Positions 26,753 through 36,938 of a DNA stretch of 64,000 nt are shown piece after piece. Location of the stretch: the NCBI GenBank assembly GCA_958421945.1, contig CATZMZ010000002.1:124001-188000 (forward strand), in the 5' to 3' direction. The notes beneath the pieces were generated by a model. It was not told the origin of the DNA. It saw nothing but the letters and a program-made list of their open reading frames with translations, and searched no databases. Made by a program: the position numbers and the translations under genes. How positions within the stretch are numbered: position 1 is the first letter of the stretch; every line of letters begins with the position of its first letter. The stretch comes from an uncultured Eubacteriales bacterium. Its GTDB lineage: Bacteria > Bacillota > Clostridia > Christensenellales > Borkfalkiaceae.

Positions 26753-27676
26753 ATGAAAAAAATCAAAAAAAACGAAATATACGACAACCTTTTCGGTTTG
26801 GCTTTGGTTATACTTTCCGTCATACATTTTATCGTGTTTTGGATATACGTTAATTTCGATGCGATTATCATGACGTTCCAAAAATTCAACGTGTACACGG
26901 GAGAATTAGAATGGTACGGACTTAATAACTATATAAGAGTTTTTAAGGAAATGGTTTTGGGCAAAAATTTAAGCATGCAACGCGCATTCTTTAACTCGTT
27001 TCAGGCGATAGGTATTAACCTGATTATTTTGCCCATAGCGATTTTCTCGGCTTATGCGTTTTATAAAAAAATGCCTTGTACAACATTCTTTTCGGTTATG
27101 TTTTATATACCGCAACTTATCTCGATAGTCGTTTTAACAATGTCTTTCAGATATATGTTCAGCGCGGATTTCGGTCCCGTTGCGTTGTTGATCGCAAAGA
27201 TGAAGGGTGTTGAATCGGTTGACCTTATATCGGTCGAATCGGATTTTTTATGGCCCGTTATATGGTTGTTTTGTATTTGGTCGGGACTTGGTTCTAACGT
27301 TATAATGATGCGCGGAGCGATGAATAAAATTCCCAAAGAAATAAGCGAAAGCGCTATTTTAGAAGGTTGCGGATTCTTTCAGGAACTCATACACATCACG
27401 CTTCCTATGAGTTTGTCCACTATCGGTATTTACTTTATACAAACGATGGGCTCGGCTTCGGGGTTTCTGATGGCTCCTATGCTTCTTGCTCAAAGCGGCG
27501 GCGATAACGGAAGATTTATGACTACCGCATGGTTTATATTCGGCAATGCAAATTCTTCCAGTGCGGGAACAATTATTACAGTTACCACTATAGGCGTATT
27601 GTTTACTTTGTTAAATACTCCGTTGATTGTATTGACGAGACTTTTAGTAAAAAAACTTACGCCGGACCTCTCTTGA
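26753..27676 (+). CDS. Carbohydrate ABC transporter permease (MalF/UgpA type)
   Basis: The 307-aa protein has six membrane helices. The EAA loop is EISESAILEGCGFFQELIHI, near residue 205. The early GLNNYIRVF motif is typical of MalF-type sugar permeases. It pairs with the permease at 24243. The order permease, binding protein, permease is unusual but otherwise complete except for the ATPase. It follows the binding protein gene by 15 bp. Confidence 0.88.
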   Translation: MKKIKKNEIYDNLFGLALVILSVIHFIVFWIYVNFDAIIMTFQKFNVYTGELEWYGLNNYIRVFKEMVLGKNLSMQRAFFNSFQAIGINLIILPIAIFSAYAFYKKMPCTTFFSVMFYIPQLISIVVLTMSFRYMFSADFGPVALLIAKMKGVESVDLISVESDFLWPVIWLFCIWSGLGSNVIMMRGAMNKIPKEISESAILEGCGFFQELIHITLPMSLSTIGIYFIQTMGSASGFLMAPMLLAQSGGDNGRFMTTAWFIFGNANSSSAGTIITVTTIGVLFTLLNTPLIVLTRLLVKKLTPDLS

Positions 27677-27690
27677 TACAGGTGCAATAT

Positions 27691-30318
27691 ATGTTAAAAT
27701 CGGTAAAAAGAAAATTTTTATTAACATTAGTTTTCTTGTTCGTTTTTTCGGCGATTTGCGTATGCGTCGTCGGAAAAACAGAGAATAAGGCTTATGCCGC
27801 AACAAATAAACGAGCTGAGTATTCGGATGAGTTTGCGGGTTCTGAATTTAATGAAAAATGGATTGCAAAAAACGCTACTTTGGAAAACGACTATTACGCG
27901 CTTGCTTTAATAGATTTCGATGCGTGGGGTGTCGGCGTAAATTTATCGAATTATCCTATCGAAAAAGGTACTACCATTACGTTTGACGCTAATTTTAAAG
28001 CAGGACAATGGATCGGATTGGCTTTTGGCTTACCGCAAAACACTTCGAGATTTTTATACGCCGAAACAGCACTTATTATGTACGCCGACAGAACTCGTCT
28101 GATGCAAAAAGACGGCACTCAATTGAATAATTCAACGATGGATAATTTTGCTACGTTACCGAAAGTTTTCGGCGAGCAAAAAACCTGTTATACTGTTAAA
28201 ATCTTTATCGAAGAAAACGGAGATATCTCGATATTTTCGGGTAAAAAAGGAACGAATCTAAATTTTATCGGTAAGTTTTCATCTGTTTTTTTCGACGGTT
28301 ATATGGGTTTTGGCGCAATGGGTAACACCTCAGTCGATATATATTCATTCGAATATAAAAAAGGCGCTGCGGTTGTGTATTCAGACGATTTTAAAAACAG
28401 TAAACTCGGTTATCAGAGTACCGGTATCGGCGGCAGTGATTGGTACGTTACTCATAAATACGATGTAACAAACGCTAAACTCGGCGCATTCAACTCGGTA
28501 AAAATCACGAATGACGGGTATATAAAATATTCCGTTCCCATAGAGAATAATGCGAATTCCGAAAATTTATTTGAAAGCTCTTTCGACGTTAAATTAACGG
28601 AATTGAACGAGGGTTCGTATTTCGGCGTCGGTTTAGGGCTTAATAAAGTCGGTAATTTAGACGACTCTTCGTTTATCGGCGTAGGCAGGCGTGGAGATTC
28701 GTATTTTATCGCTCACGTTAAGTACGGCAAGGTAATCGACGTTAAAGGCAATTTTACGCAAAAGGAGCTTATTTCCGATAGTGAATTTCGCAAGTTCACC
28801 GTAAACGGTAAATACGGAAAAAACGTTACGGTAAATTTTTTAGGCGATAGTTACGATATTAATAACGTCGATACAGAAGGATATTTTGCAGTCGGTTGTA
28901 TAAGCGATAATAATTCTGTTACCGCGTACGTCGATAACTTTGATTTTACAAGATATTTTTATAACGATTCTTCGGCAGCCGACGTGGCGATTAATTTTAA
29001 AGGCGTAAAAGAAGAAACGTTTGACGGTGAAACGTATTACGACTACTATATAAACAAAAATAAGTTTTATATAGGCAGCAATATAACGTTGCCTAAATAT
29101 AAAGAAAACGTAAACCAAAACTATCTTATTTTTTCGTCGGCAAACGAAAACTCCGCATTTATCCCCAAAGCTGTTTATAGCGACGCGATAGTTCGCTTTA
29201 ACGTAAGAATGGCGAGAAATGCCGCGAACACGACAAATTACGCAAGATTCGGCGTCGGGTTCGGCTTGTCGAGTTATTATTTTTCGCCGACTTCGGGTTC
29301 GTATGTGTTTTGGCAAAATCAAAACACTCACAGCGGGAAACAAACTCCTACGTTGATGGGCGGAGTTAATATGGACGAGGTTTATCACGACGCTTCCGTC
29401 GAATATGTCGATTCTAAAAACGAATATTTGTCTTGTGAGTATGATATGTGGCAGGACACGGAAACGATTTACAATTTTATGATCGTTGCCGAAAACAATT
29501 CCGTAAAAATATATTTTAAATCGCAAAACGAAGACGAGAGCAAAATGCAAATACTCCGTGCGGAATACGTCAACGCAAACATTTACGGGGCGATAGCGAT
29601 TTTCGGTAATACCGGCGCATCGTTCTATTTGTCCGACGTTTCTATAACGAATATAAGTCCGAATAGGGCTAAGGACGGTGATTTTACAGGCTATTTACTT
29701 AACGGCTCGGCTATAAATACTTCCGATAGTTTAAAAATTGCCAAAAGCGGAAATTTAGCGACGAAAGACGAATACGACAATTTTATTAGTATATTAAGAT
29801 TAAAATCCGACGTCAACGGCGAACTTAAATTATCTTTTAACGGCGCGCAAATCATTTTAAGCGAAACCGGAGTGTCGGTCGGCGACAATATAACAATAGA
29901 GAAAAATTCGTTCGATTTCGGTTCGCTTGAAGCGAGATCCTATTTAAGACTGTGTGTTTACGGTAATAAATTTTATATAGGCATTCGTCACAACGGTTCG
30001 GAAAATCAGTTATATGATGACGTTTTGACAGGTGTGTTTACCGAAAAGAAACATTCTGTAATAAATATTTCTTCGGGTACGGTCGATATAGAGCTTAAAA
30101 GTGCGTATACCGTTTCAATGAATTCGAAAATAGATATTACAACCGAAAATTACGATGCAGAGGAAGAGGCAAAATACAACAAGCTAGTCATTAAACCGCA
30201 TCGTGAGCAGGAATCCGCAGGTTGTAAAGGTAGCGTTTCGTCGGATTTAATGATTTATATCGTTCCGGCGATAGTTGCGATTGCATTCGTAGCGTACAGA
30301 CGCAAAGAAAAGGAGTAA
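27691..30318 (+). CDS. Surface protein with concanavalin-like repeats and Cys-containing C-terminal anchor
   Basis: The 875-aa protein has a signal peptide. At least two, possibly four, beta-sandwich segments follow, with starts such as AEYSDEFAGSEFNEKW and VVYSDDFKNSKLGYQ and recurring phrases like IGLAFGLPQN and FGVGLGLNK. These look like LamG/DUF1080-type laminarin or glycan-binding folds. The C-terminus reads SAGCKGSVSSDLMIYIVPAI, then a membrane helix and RRKEKE, so it is membrane-anchored. No catalytic motif was found. I chose ATG 27691 over a long upstream extension that overlaps the permease gene. Confidence 0.65.
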   Translation: MLKSVKRKFLLTLVFLFVFSAICVCVVGKTENKAYAATNKRAEYSDEFAGSEFNEKWIAKNATLENDYYALALIDFDAWGVGVNLSNYPIEKGTTITFDANFKAGQWIGLAFGLPQNTSRFLYAETALIMYADRTRLMQKDGTQLNNSTMDNFATLPKVFGEQKTCYTVKIFIEENGDISIFSGKKGTNLNFIGKFSSVFFDGYMGFGAMGNTSVDIYSFEYKKGAAVVYSDDFKNSKLGYQSTGIGGSDWYVTHKYDVTNAKLGAFNSVKITNDGYIKYSVPIENNANSENLFESSFDVKLTELNEGSYFGVGLGLNKVGNLDDSSFIGVGRRGDSYFIAHVKYGKVIDVKGNFTQKELISDSEFRKFTVNGKYGKNVTVNFLGDSYDINNVDTEGYFAVGCISDNNSVTAYVDNFDFTRYFYNDSSAADVAINFKGVKEETFDGETYYDYYINKNKFYIGSNITLPKYKENVNQNYLIFSSANENSAFIPKAVYSDAIVRFNVRMARNAANTTNYARFGVGFGLSSYYFSPTSGSYVFWQNQNTHSGKQTPTLMGGVNMDEVYHDASVEYVDSKNEYLSCEYDMWQDTETIYNFMIVAENNSVKIYFKSQNEDESKMQILRAEYVNANIYGAIAIFGNTGASFYLSDVSITNISPNRAKDGDFTGYLLNGSAINTSDSLKIAKSGNLATKDEYDNFISILRLKSDVNGELKLSFNGAQIILSETGVSVGDNITIEKNSFDFGSLEARSYLRLCVYGNKFYIGIRHNGSENQLYDDVLTGVFTEKKHSVINISSGTVDIELKSAYTVSMNSKIDITTENYDAEEEAKYNKLVIKPHREQESAGCKGSVSSDLMIYIVPAIVAIAFVAYRRKEKE

Positions 30319-30321
30319 GGT

Positions 30322-31590
30322 ATGAAAAAAATCACAGCAATCGTATTGTCGTTAATTTGTGCGTTTTCGGCCGCGGTTTTTCTTACGGGATGCAACGAAG
30401 AAAAGAAGTTTGCGAACATACGACAAGACAAATATTTATTCGGAGTATGTAATCTTACAAGCGATCAGCTTCCCGGTATTATCGATACCCGTGTAAATAA
30501 CGAGTGGTCTGCAAATAAAATCGGTGCGCTGGGAGCAAAAAGTACTCGTCTTTGGATTTATATGGGATATCATATAAACAGGAATCCCAACAGTAACGAA
30601 TTGTCTTTGATTAAAGGCAACTGCGATATACTTCACGATTATATATCGAAATTAAAATCAAACGGCGTGGAAAGATTTGTCGGAATGATTACGAGTTTCG
30701 TTACTCCTTATGAATTTAATTGTTCCGATTCGACGGCGGTTCCGTCGGTGTATGACGATTACGATATGTATATAAAGTTTTTGGACGTAATGAGCGATGC
30801 CTATACGTTGCTTGCTAAAGAATTTCCCGAAATAAATTTTTGGGAAATAGGTAACGAGCCTGATATATCGCACGGGTCTTGGTTCCATAAAAAGGGATAT
30901 ACGGAAAATACCGCAAACAGTTATAAATTCACTCCCGACGAGGGGGCGCATATTTCGGCGGATTTGTTATGGTATGCAAGGCGGGCAATTAGAGCCGTAA
31001 ACCCCGAAGCAAAGATCGTTTGCCCGGGGCTGACCTGCTCTTCATATAACGACGAGTCTATGCAATTCTTATCATATATTTACGAGAAGATAAAGTCAGG
31101 ATATTTGCCGACGGCAGAAGAATATTCCGATATGGATCCCGATAATTATTTTGATATTTTAGCATGGCATCCGTATCCGCCGGATAGCGCAAAGTTTTTA
31201 GAAGCAAATAAAAAGATGTATCAGGTGGCTATAGATAACGGCGATGAGGGTAAGCCTGTTTTCCTTACGGAATTTGGTTTTTCAGACAGAAGATTCGGCG
31301 GCGACAGTGCCGAACGCGATACCGAAGGCGTACAAAAAAACATTGCCGAATTAGCGACGGAAACGTTAAATATAATCAAAAAAGAGTTGCCGTTTATTGA
31401 AACAGCGTTTATGTTCAGGTTGTCAAATATCGCGGAGTATTATCGCCCCGGTAGCAATGAGAATTCATTCGGATTGTTTTATTCTCCGAACGACACGGAA
31501 GAATGGGCAGGAAAGCCGAAGCCGATAGCGATTGAGCTGTATAAATATTTCAACGGAGAGAACTCTGACACTTCAATCCTTTATAGATAA
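30322..31590 (+). CDS. Lipoprotein glycoside hydrolase, clan GH-A
   Basis: The 422-aa protein has a lipobox FLTGC, so it acts on the cell surface. The TIM-barrel GH-A signature is clear. WEIGNEPD puts the acid/base at Glu179, and LTEFGFSDR puts the nucleophile at Glu317. AWHPYPPD and the overall layout recall GH39/GH5/GH79-like enzymes, but I cannot fix the family. It starts 4 bp after the previous gene. It would attack extracellular glycans before import. Confidence 0.78.
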   Translation: MKKITAIVLSLICAFSAAVFLTGCNEEKKFANIRQDKYLFGVCNLTSDQLPGIIDTRVNNEWSANKIGALGAKSTRLWIYMGYHINRNPNSNELSLIKGNCDILHDYISKLKSNGVERFVGMITSFVTPYEFNCSDSTAVPSVYDDYDMYIKFLDVMSDAYTLLAKEFPEINFWEIGNEPDISHGSWFHKKGYTENTANSYKFTPDEGAHISADLLWYARRAIRAVNPEAKIVCPGLTCSSYNDESMQFLSYIYEKIKSGYLPTAEEYSDMDPDNYFDILAWHPYPPDSAKFLEANKKMYQVAIDNGDEGKPVFLTEFGFSDRRFGGDSAERDTEGVQKNIAELATETLNIIKKELPFIETAFMFRLSNIAEYYRPGSNENSFGLFYSPNDTEEWAGKPKPIAIELYKYFNGENSDTSILYR

Positions 31591-31602
31591 CGGGTGAATA
31601 TT

Positions 31603-32934
31603 ATGGAGAAATTTTTATGGGGCGTATCGACTGCCGCCGCACAGGTTGAGGGTGGATACGATAAGGACGGACGTAGCTTATCGATATGGGACGTCGCTTC
31701 TTTGACGGGGCGTATTACCGACGGGCATTCGACCTTTCATACTTGCAACACGTATAACAACGTTGCCGAAGACGTTAAAATATTAAAACAATTAGGCGTG
31801 AATTCGTATAGATTCTCGCTTTCGTGGAGCAGAATTCTGCCGAAAGGTACGGGAGATATCAACGAGGCGGGCGTAAGGTATTACAACGAACTTATAGACG
31901 GATTACTGGAAAACGATATAGAACCTTTTGTTACGTTATATCATTGGGATTTGCCGCAATGTCTTATGAACAAAGGCGGTCTTTTAAACGAAGATTTTGC
32001 CGACTGGTTTGAATATTACGCTTCCGTTTGCGCGAAAGTCTTCGGCGACAGGGTCCGTTATTTTACTACGTTTAACGAACCCGAATGTATATGTGATCTT
32101 GGATATGGTAAAGGCTTGCACGCTCCGTATATAAACGGGGGAATAGAAACAGCCGTTATTGCGGCGCATAATCTCTTAAAAGCAAACTGTAAAGCCTATA
32201 AGGCTATAAAAAAATACGCGACAAGCGAAGCTAAAGTCGGATTTGTTTTGGCTTGTTCTCCTAAAATGCCTGATAAAGAAAACGACCTTGAAAGCGCAAG
32301 GACGGCAATGTTCCAAAGCAAAGGAGATAACCTTTTCAACAACATCTGGTTTACGGACGCAATACTGTTCGGGCGTTACCCCGAAAATATTCTTAACGGG
32401 TTTTCAAGAAAAGATATATACGGAATAAACGATATGACCGATATTAAAGTCGATATCGACTTTATCGGACTTAACGTATATCAGGCAGAAAGAATAACGA
32501 CGCTTGAAAACGACGGATATAAAGCAGTTTTTCAGCCTTTAAACACGTTAAAATCCTCGTCGGGTAGTAATTGCGTTCCTCAATGCGTATACTACGCGGC
32601 TAAATATATGAGCGAAAGATATAACGGAATAGCCGTATATATTACAGAAAACGGAATTTCTTTACCTGATACAATCGGCTTAGGCGGTAAGGTAAACGAC
32701 GACGCCCGCGAAGTGTTTTTGGTCGGACATATTAAAGAAGTCGTAAAGGCGAAAAAAGACGGGATAAACTTATGCGGTTATTTTCATTGGTCTTTGTACG
32801 ATAATCTCGAATGGAATTCGGGTTTTTCCGAAAGGTTCGGCGTGGTTTATACCGATTTTAAAACTTATGAAAAGATACCCAAACAATCGTTTTATCGATA
32901 TGCGGCGTTGATTGAACAATATAGAGATATTTGA
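31603..32934 (+). CDS. GH1 beta-glycosidase
   Basis: The 443-aa cytoplasmic protein follows the GH1 plan: WGVSTAAAQVEGG at the start and RFSLSWSRILP. TTFNEPE holds acid/base Glu159 and YITENGISLPD holds nucleophile Glu349. The end carries WSLYDNLEWNSGF. Usual activities are beta-glucosidase, beta-galactosidase or 6-phospho forms. There is no PTS here, so unphosphorylated substrates are likelier. The start at 31603 is chosen over a GTG at 31594, which lacks an SD. Confidence 0.93.
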   Translation: MEKFLWGVSTAAAQVEGGYDKDGRSLSIWDVASLTGRITDGHSTFHTCNTYNNVAEDVKILKQLGVNSYRFSLSWSRILPKGTGDINEAGVRYYNELIDGLLENDIEPFVTLYHWDLPQCLMNKGGLLNEDFADWFEYYASVCAKVFGDRVRYFTTFNEPECICDLGYGKGLHAPYINGGIETAVIAAHNLLKANCKAYKAIKKYATSEAKVGFVLACSPKMPDKENDLESARTAMFQSKGDNLFNNIWFTDAILFGRYPENILNGFSRKDIYGINDMTDIKVDIDFIGLNVYQAERITTLENDGYKAVFQPLNTLKSSSGSNCVPQCVYYAAKYMSERYNGIAVYITENGISLPDTIGLGGKVNDDAREVFLVGHIKEVVKAKKDGINLCGYFHWSLYDNLEWNSGFSERFGVVYTDFKTYEKIPKQSFYRYAALIEQYRDI

Positions 32935-32952
32935 AATTATAAGGCGTATATT

Positions 32953-34872
32953 ATGCAGGAATTCGGCAAGGCAAGATGGATTTGGAACAGTGAAAATTAT
33001 TTGAGCGACGAATACGTCGAATTTAAATTTCATTTAAAAAGAAACGAAAAGATAGATATTGCTAAAATAAATATTGCCGTCGACAGTAATTACAATCTTG
33101 TTATAAACGGTCAAACGGTTGCTTTCGGACAATATGCGGATTATCCGACGTATAAAGTTTACGATACGATTGACATTACGAAATTTTTAACCGGCAATGA
33201 CGAGATCGTAATTTTGGTTTGGTATTACGGCATAGATACGCAAAACTATATAAAAGATAAACCAGGCGCGATTTTTGAGGTTTTTATAAACGGCGAATGC
33301 GTTGAGTACAGCGGCAGACACGTATTAAGCCGACTATCTCCTTACTATGTTCAGCATAGAAATAAAATAATTAGTTCTCAGTTAGGTTTGACTTTCGCAT
33401 ATCTGAACGAACCGGAAGAAAAAAATAATTTCTCGCCGAGCGTCGAAATTGAGAAAAGCATGAATCTCAATAAAAGACCTAACGATAAACTTGTTCTGAA
33501 AAACAGAGTTCCCGTCAAAACGGTTTTGTTATCGGACGGCAGTTATCTGGTCGATATGGGTAAAGAAACATGCGGCTTTATAGATATAGAGATCGAAAGC
33601 GTCTGCGTGCAAAATATTGTTATCGCTTATGGGGAATTTCTCGATAACGGGAAAGTTCGCCGACTTATAAATACAATGGATTTCAGCGTCAGGTGCAAAT
33701 TAAAACGTGGCGAAAATAAATACGTTAATTATTTTCGTCGTCTTTCGGGACGATATTTACAAGTTTTTGCCGAAAAACCTATAAAAATAAATTACGTTGG
33801 GATTCGTCCCGTTGAGTACCCGGTCGTTGCCAGACCCGTATGTTTTAAAAACCGGTTACATAACCGCATATACGAAACCTGCTTAAGAACTCTTCATAAT
33901 TGTATGCACGAACATTATGAAGATACTCCCTGGAGAGAACAGGCTTTATATACTATGGACTGCAGAAACGAAATGCTTTGTACTTATTTCGCATACGGCG
34001 ATTATAAGTTTGCCCGATCTAATTTGGTTCTTATTTCAAAAGGGATAAGAAGCGACGGACTGCTTAGCATTTGTTATCCTGCGGGGAGAGATATACCGAT
34101 ACCGTCGTTCAGTCTGATATTTGCGGTTCAGGTCTACGAGTATATCAGGTATAGCGGAGATACAACCGTTTTAAGAGAAGTGAGGGGAACGCTCGATACC
34201 ATAGTAAAAACCTTTATCTCGAAGATTGAGGACAACGGCTTAATCGCGGCGTTCCCGTATCCGTATTGGAATTATTACGAATGGTCTAAAGGAAGTTCCA
34301 ACGGGGATCAGATTGATAGAAAAAAAGACGATTATTATCCTCATCAATACGATTTAATATTAAATTGTATGTTTCTTTGGAGTATGCAATACTATAAAAA
34401 ACTATGCGCTTATGAAGGAGAAGAGTATTCTTTTGACGAAAAGGTAATGGCTGAAAGAATTCACAAGGCATTTTACGATAGAGAAAAAGGATTGTATAAA
34501 GCAAACGACAGAGAAAATACCTTTTACAGCATTCTCGGAAACAGCTTCGCCATATTAAGCGGCGTCGCCGACAAACGACTTGCCGAGCAAATGTTAAAAA
34601 GCAAAGAGATAGTACCCGTTACGTTGGCAATGAGCATATTTTTTTACGACGCGCTGCTTGCTACCGATAAAAAGTATGCAGAATTCATTATAGACGATAT
34701 CGATGAGAGATATGGTCGAATGTTGCAAAAAGGAGCAACTACTTTTTGGGAGACCGAAGAAGGTGCATCGTCTCTTACGAATACGGGCAGTCTTTGTCAC
34801 GGTTGGTCGGCGATGCCGATCTACTATTACTCGATTCTGAATACCGAAGAGTATTTTAACGGAGAATTATGA
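32953..34872 (+). CDS. GH78-like alpha-L-rhamnosidase
   Basis: The 639-aa protein has N-terminal beta domains and an (alpha/alpha)6 barrel. The region EDTPWREQALYTMDCRNEM corresponds to the GH78 segment carrying the general acid. A later TTFWETEEGA plus SLCHGWSAMP is the usual GH78 ending. It has no signal peptide. Alpha-L-rhamnosidases release rhamnose from rhamnogalacturonan side units or flavonoid glycosides. Its end overlaps the next gene by 4 bp. It is the best clue to substrate. Confidence 0.82.
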   Translation: MQEFGKARWIWNSENYLSDEYVEFKFHLKRNEKIDIAKINIAVDSNYNLVINGQTVAFGQYADYPTYKVYDTIDITKFLTGNDEIVILVWYYGIDTQNYIKDKPGAIFEVFINGECVEYSGRHVLSRLSPYYVQHRNKIISSQLGLTFAYLNEPEEKNNFSPSVEIEKSMNLNKRPNDKLVLKNRVPVKTVLLSDGSYLVDMGKETCGFIDIEIESVCVQNIVIAYGEFLDNGKVRRLINTMDFSVRCKLKRGENKYVNYFRRLSGRYLQVFAEKPIKINYVGIRPVEYPVVARPVCFKNRLHNRIYETCLRTLHNCMHEHYEDTPWREQALYTMDCRNEMLCTYFAYGDYKFARSNLVLISKGIRSDGLLSICYPAGRDIPIPSFSLIFAVQVYEYIRYSGDTTVLREVRGTLDTIVKTFISKIEDNGLIAAFPYPYWNYYEWSKGSSNGDQIDRKKDDYYPHQYDLILNCMFLWSMQYYKKLCAYEGEEYSFDEKVMAERIHKAFYDREKGLYKANDRENTFYSILGNSFAILSGVADKRLAEQMLKSKEIVPVTLAMSIFFYDALLATDKKYAEFIIDDIDERYGRMLQKGATTFWETEEGASSLTNTGSLCHGWSAMPIYYYSILNTEEYFNGEL

Positions 34873-36182
34873 ATATGAAAAACACTTCAAAAGTATATTG
34901 CGTTACCGATTATGGCGCAAAGTCGGATGGTACTCTTTGTACGACGGCATTTCAAAAAGCCATAGACGATTGCTTTTTAAAAGAAGGCGGCGAAGTCGTC
35001 GTACCGTCCGGTGAGTTTTTAATCGGAGGAATCAGACTGCGATCCGGCGTAACGCTTCATCTTATGGAGAACGCGATCGTCAAAGGAAGTATAGATCCGG
35101 AAGATTACTTTTCCTATCTTAACGATGCAATCGAACCGATAATACCCGAAGATAAAGAAAAAATATATTCGTCTTTGATAGCCGCAAGATCGGCTATTCC
35201 CTGCAGCAGATGGAATAATGCGATAATAAGAGCAATACGAGCCGAAAATATTTCGATTATCGGAGAAAAAGGTTCGGTGATAGACGGGCAGAATTGTTTT
35301 GATAAAGACGGAGAGGAGAATTACCGCGGTCCGCACGCTATCAATTTCTGGCTTTGCAACGATATTGTATTGAAGGGGTACACGGTAAAAGATAGCGCGA
35401 ATTGGGCTCATGCGATTTTCAACAGTAAAAACATATATGCCGAAAACCTAACCGTTTTAGGCGGACACGACGGATTCGACGTGAGAACGTGCGATAACGT
35501 AACGGTGGAAAATTGCCAATTTTACACAGGAGACGATTGCCTGGCAGGGTTTGACAATATAGGCGTTCGTGTAAACAACTGCGTATTTAATTGCGCTTGC
35601 AGTTTTATGCGCTTTGGCGGAACGGATGTTTTGATTGAAAACTGTATAGGTTATTCGCCATCTATTTACGGTTTCAGGGGACATCTGTCACAAACGAAAA
35701 AAGAAAACAGAGCGCCGACTGACGAAAATTGCAGACATCAGTGTCATCACGTTTTTCAATATTATTGCGATGAAAGAGCTAAAATAAGAAAGACACCCGA
35801 GAACATAACGATCAGACATTGCAGTTTTAAAAATGCAAAAACTATCTTCGAAGCGCCTTTCGGAGCTATATGGTGTAAAAATCGGGCTTTGCAAGGAATT
35901 ATGTTTGATAATTGCGTTTTTGAGGGGATTAGCGTTCCGATTAAATCAAAAGCGCCGTCAGCGGAGCCGTTGAATTTTGTAATGCGGGATTGTACGGTTA
36001 TAAGCGAAGAATCCGCCGAGGAAATCATGGAGATAGAAAATAATCGGTCAATCGTGCTTAATAACGTAAAATTTTATAATTTTGTCAAGCCGTTTATTCG
36101 TTGTTCGAATATATTAAAAACCGATATTGTCGATTGCGAACCGAATATCGAAGTAAAACGGCTTGAATCGGAGGAAAAATGA
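34869..36182 (+). CDS. GH28-like polygalacturonase family protein
   Basis: The 437-aa right-handed beta-helix protein starts VTDYGAKSDGTLCTTAFQKAID, the standard opening of pectin-type GH28 and related enzymes. Further on it has HDGFDVRTCDNVTVENC and TGDDCLAG. The GDD motif supplies two of the catalytic aspartates. It has no signal peptide, so it likely acts on imported oligosaccharides, as exo-polygalacturonases and rhamnogalacturonan hydrolases in such loci do. Precise activity is uncertain. It overlaps both neighbours by 4 bp. Confidence 0.8.
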   Translation: MNMKNTSKVYCVTDYGAKSDGTLCTTAFQKAIDDCFLKEGGEVVVPSGEFLIGGIRLRSGVTLHLMENAIVKGSIDPEDYFSYLNDAIEPIIPEDKEKIYSSLIAARSAIPCSRWNNAIIRAIRAENISIIGEKGSVIDGQNCFDKDGEENYRGPHAINFWLCNDIVLKGYTVKDSANWAHAIFNSKNIYAENLTVLGGHDGFDVRTCDNVTVENCQFYTGDDCLAGFDNIGVRVNNCVFNCACSFMRFGGTDVLIENCIGYSPSIYGFRGHLSQTKKENRAPTDENCRHQCHHVFQYYCDERAKIRKTPENITIRHCSFKNAKTIFEAPFGAIWCKNRALQGIMFDNCVFEGISVPIKSKAPSAEPLNFVMRDCTVISEESAEEIMEIENNRSIVLNNVKFYNFVKPFIRCSNILKTDIVDCEPNIEVKRLESEEK

Positions 36183-36922
36183 TACACTCTTTTTTACTTA
36201 TAGGTCAATCGAATATGGCAGGGAGAGGCGAGATCGCCGAAGCGGTTCCCGTTGACGATTCGCATATTAAAATACTAAGGAACGGACGTTGGCAACCGAT
36301 GTTCAGACCGATTAATCCCGACAGATCTTTTGCCGGGGTAAACCTTGCGGAAAGTTTTGCCGAGGCTTATGCAAAAAAATTTAACGTTGACGTAGGGCTG
36401 ATATGTTGCGCGGATGGCGGAACGAGTCTTGATCAATGGGAAGAGGGTGGTTTATTGTACGATAATGCCGTATATCAGACGAAATTAGCCGTAAGGACAT
36501 CCGCTCTTGCAGGAGTTTTATGGCATCAGGGCGAGGGGGATTGTGCGGAAGATCTTGCAAGATCATATAGGACGCGTTTTGAAAAAATTCTTTTTGCTCT
36601 TAAAAGAGATTTGAAAATTAACGACGTTCCGATTTTGATAGGCGGGCTCGGAGATTATTTTAAGGATAACGAAAGATGGCCCACTCAACGCAATTATTAT
36701 ATAGTAAACGAACAATTACAACAAGTGGCGAAAGAAAATGCGATGGTGGGGTACGTTTCTGCTGACGGACTAAAGCCGAAAGACGACGGCTTGCATTTTA
36801 ATTCTAAGTCTCTTTATGAATTCGGATTAAGATATTTTGACGAATATTTAAATCAATACGATAAAAATAAAATATTTGAGGAACATACCGAAGAGGTTCG
36901 TTCTGTAATGGAAGCGTTATAA
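36179..36922 (+). CDS. SASA/SGNH-type acetylesterase
   Basis: The 247-aa protein matches the sialate O-acetylesterase (SASA, DUF303) group of SGNH hydrolases. GQSNMAG carries nucleophile Ser11, VLWHQGEGD is block III, and KDDGLHFNS carries the catalytic Asp-His. In plant-glycan loci these enzymes remove acetyl groups from xylan or pectin. An SD GGAGG precedes the start, which overlaps the GH28-like stop. The lack of a signal sequence implies a cytoplasmic role. Confidence 0.85.
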   Translation: MIHSFLLIGQSNMAGRGEIAEAVPVDDSHIKILRNGRWQPMFRPINPDRSFAGVNLAESFAEAYAKKFNVDVGLICCADGGTSLDQWEEGGLLYDNAVYQTKLAVRTSALAGVLWHQGEGDCAEDLARSYRTRFEKILFALKRDLKINDVPILIGGLGDYFKDNERWPTQRNYYIVNEQLQQVAKENAMVGYVSADGLKPKDDGLHFNSKSLYEFGLRYFDEYLNQYDKNKIFEEHTEEVRSVMEAL

Positions 36923-36938
36923 AACGGAGGATAAGAAT

